Shown: piece after piece, positions 21,240 to 22,139 of the stretch | Position numbering within the stretch: position 1 is the first letter of the stretch | How the letters are laid out: each line of letters starts with the position of its first letter | Origin: DATBLY01 sp036555125 | GTDB lineage: Bacteria > Actinomycetota > UBA4738 > HRBIN12 | Length of the DNA stretch: 22,139 bases | Direction: 5' to 3' | NCBI GenBank assembly: GCA_036555125.1 | Contig: DATBLY010000138.1 | Location: 1-22,139 of the forward strand | Notes under the pieces: model-generated | Databases searched by the model: none | The model's input: the letters and a program-made list of their open reading frames with translations, nothing else | What the model was told of the DNA's origin: nothing | Translations under genes and position numbers: made by a program

Positions 21240-22139
21240 ATGACCGGCCCCACCGATCGCCCCCGCAGCTGGGAGGTCACCGAAGGACCGGCGCGAGCCC
21301 CCGCTCGCGCCATGCTCCGTGCGGTCGGGTTCTCCGAGGACGACTTCGGAAAGCCGCAGGTCGGCGTCGCGTCCTCGTGGAACGAGGTCACGCCCTGCAA
21401 CTACCACCTGGACAAGCTGGCGGCGCTCGCGAAGGAGGGCGTGCGCCAGGGCGGCGCCGTCCCGATCGAGTTCACGACGATCGCGGTCTCGGACGGCATC
21501 GCGATGGGACACGAGGGGATGAAGGCCTCGTTGATCAGCCGCGAGGTGATCGCCGACTCGGTCGAGCTGGTGATGCACGCCGAGCGCATGGACGCCCTGG
21601 TAGGCATCGCGGGCTGCGACAAGTCCGAGCCCGCGATGCTGATGGCGATGGCGCGGCTTGACCTGCCGTCGGTCTACCTGTACGGCGGGACGATCCTGCC
21701 CGGCACCCATCGCGGGAAGGACATAACGATCCAGGACGTCTTCGAGGCGGTGGGATCGCACAGCCGCGGCTCGATGGGCGACGACGAGCTGTTGGAGATC
21801 GAGCGGGCGGCCTGCCCGACGACCGGGTCGTGCGCCGGGATGTACACGGCGAACACGATGGCCGCCGCCGCCGAGGCGCTCGGGATGTCGCTGCCCGGAG
21901 CGGCGTCCCCTCCCGCCGTGGACTACCGGCGCGAGGTGCTGGCGCGGGAGTCGGGTATCGCCGCGGCGCGGCTGCTCCACGAGGGCGGGCCGCGGCCACG
22001 CGAGATCATCACGCGCGAGGCGCTCGAGAACGCGATCGCCGTCGTGATGGCGCTCGCCGGATCGACGAACGCCGTGCTCCACCTGTTGGCGATCGCGCGC
22101 GAGGCCGGCGTGCCCCTCGAGCTCGACGACTTCGACCGG
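21240..22139 (+). CDS. ilvD: Dihydroxy-acid dehydratase, cut by the right window edge
   Basis: Dehydrates 2,3-dihydroxy-isovalerate and 2,3-dihydroxy-3-methylvalerate in valine, leucine and isoleucine synthesis. The visible 300 residues are the N-terminal half and run off the right edge in frame. Cys53 (VTPCNYHL), Cys126 (AGCDKSEPAMLM) and Cys198 (ACPTTGSCAGMYTANTM) are the expected iron-sulfur cluster ligands. Asp127-Lys128 supply the Mg-binding aspartate and the carbamylated lysine. SDGIAMGHEGM is also conserved. Three conserved cysteines fit the [2Fe-2S] group known from actinobacterial and plant enzymes. Sugar-acid dehydratases (edd and relatives) share the fold, but the motifs and length so far fit IlvD best. 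ATG at 21240 follows GGAGG; no ilvBNC gene is visible in the window. Confidence 0.94.
   Translation, partial: MTGPTDRPRSWEVTEGPARAPARAMLRAVGFSEDDFGKPQVGVASSWNEVTPCNYHLDKLAALAKEGVRQGGAVPIEFTTIAVSDGIAMGHEGMKASLISREVIADSVELVMHAERMDALVGIAGCDKSEPAMLMAMARLDLPSVYLYGGTILPGTHRGKDITIQDVFEAVGSHSRGSMGDDELLEIERAACPTTGSCAGMYTANTMAAAAEALGMSLPGAASPPAVDYRREVLARESGIAAARLLHEGGPRPREIITREALENAIAVVMALAGSTNAVLHLLAIAREAGVPLELDDFDR

Noticed and set aside
1..22139. Search for CRISPR arrays, tRNA or rRNA genes, transposases, phage or toxin-antitoxin genes
   Set aside because: No regular repeat-spacer units, cloverleaf-like segments or recognisable protein motifs of these kinds were seen by eye.

Overview
The window is very GC-rich, gene-dense bacterial DNA. 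Three traits point to an actinomycete-like (Actinomycetota) chromosome, possibly an environmental lineage outside the well-studied genera: GTG starts, short TAnnnT promoter boxes lying a few bases upstream of start codons, and ADP-forming acyl-CoA synthetase and PYROXD2-like genes. The taxonomic call is inference. I see no rRNA, tRNA, CRISPR array, insertion sequence or phage gene. Twenty-two protein genes are supported, two of them cut by the window edges (ribokinase on the left, dihydroxy-acid dehydratase on the right).

Left part (1-2916, minus strand): a nucleoside hydrolase and a ribokinase are joined by a GTGA overlap and form a nucleoside-salvage pair. Upstream of them lie a SnoaL-like small protein and a TetR regulator, with hairpins after both. 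The TetR gene is divergent from a plus-strand FAD-dependent PYROXD2-like oxidoreductase followed by an ADP-forming acyl-CoA synthetase. The shared 214-bp gap holds two recognisable promoters and repeated TTCAG half-sites.

Middle part (6900-12850): small proteins, an antibiotic-monooxygenase-like protein, a Tat-exported phospholipase C-type phosphoesterase, a proline-rich secreted protein, a three-helix membrane protein, an acyl-CoA dehydrogenase and, divergent from it, a metal-dependent amidohydrolase. Two of the small proteins share an unusual Trp-rich C-terminal tail (WWxxW).

Right part (12878-22139): a flavin amine oxidase is divergent from an oxidoreductase-methyltransferase-amidase operon whose first gene is a second PYROXD2-like paralogue. 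On the minus strand an amino-acid/amine oxidase (DAO fold) is translationally coupled to an ABC-2 transporter. Divergent from that lies ilvD of branched-chain amino acid synthesis.

Taken together, four flavin amine or phytoene-dehydrogenase-type oxidoreductases, an acyl-CoA dehydrogenase, an acyl-CoA synthetase, an amidohydrolase and an amidase lie within 19 kb. This looks like a catabolic neighbourhood for amines, amides or acyl compounds, but no substrate can be read from sequence. I do not see a clear defence or mobile system. The least-explained signals are small: putative leaderless starts, a perfect inverted repeat over a ribosome binding site, palindromes over stop codons at convergent gene ends, and the WWxxW mini-proteins.
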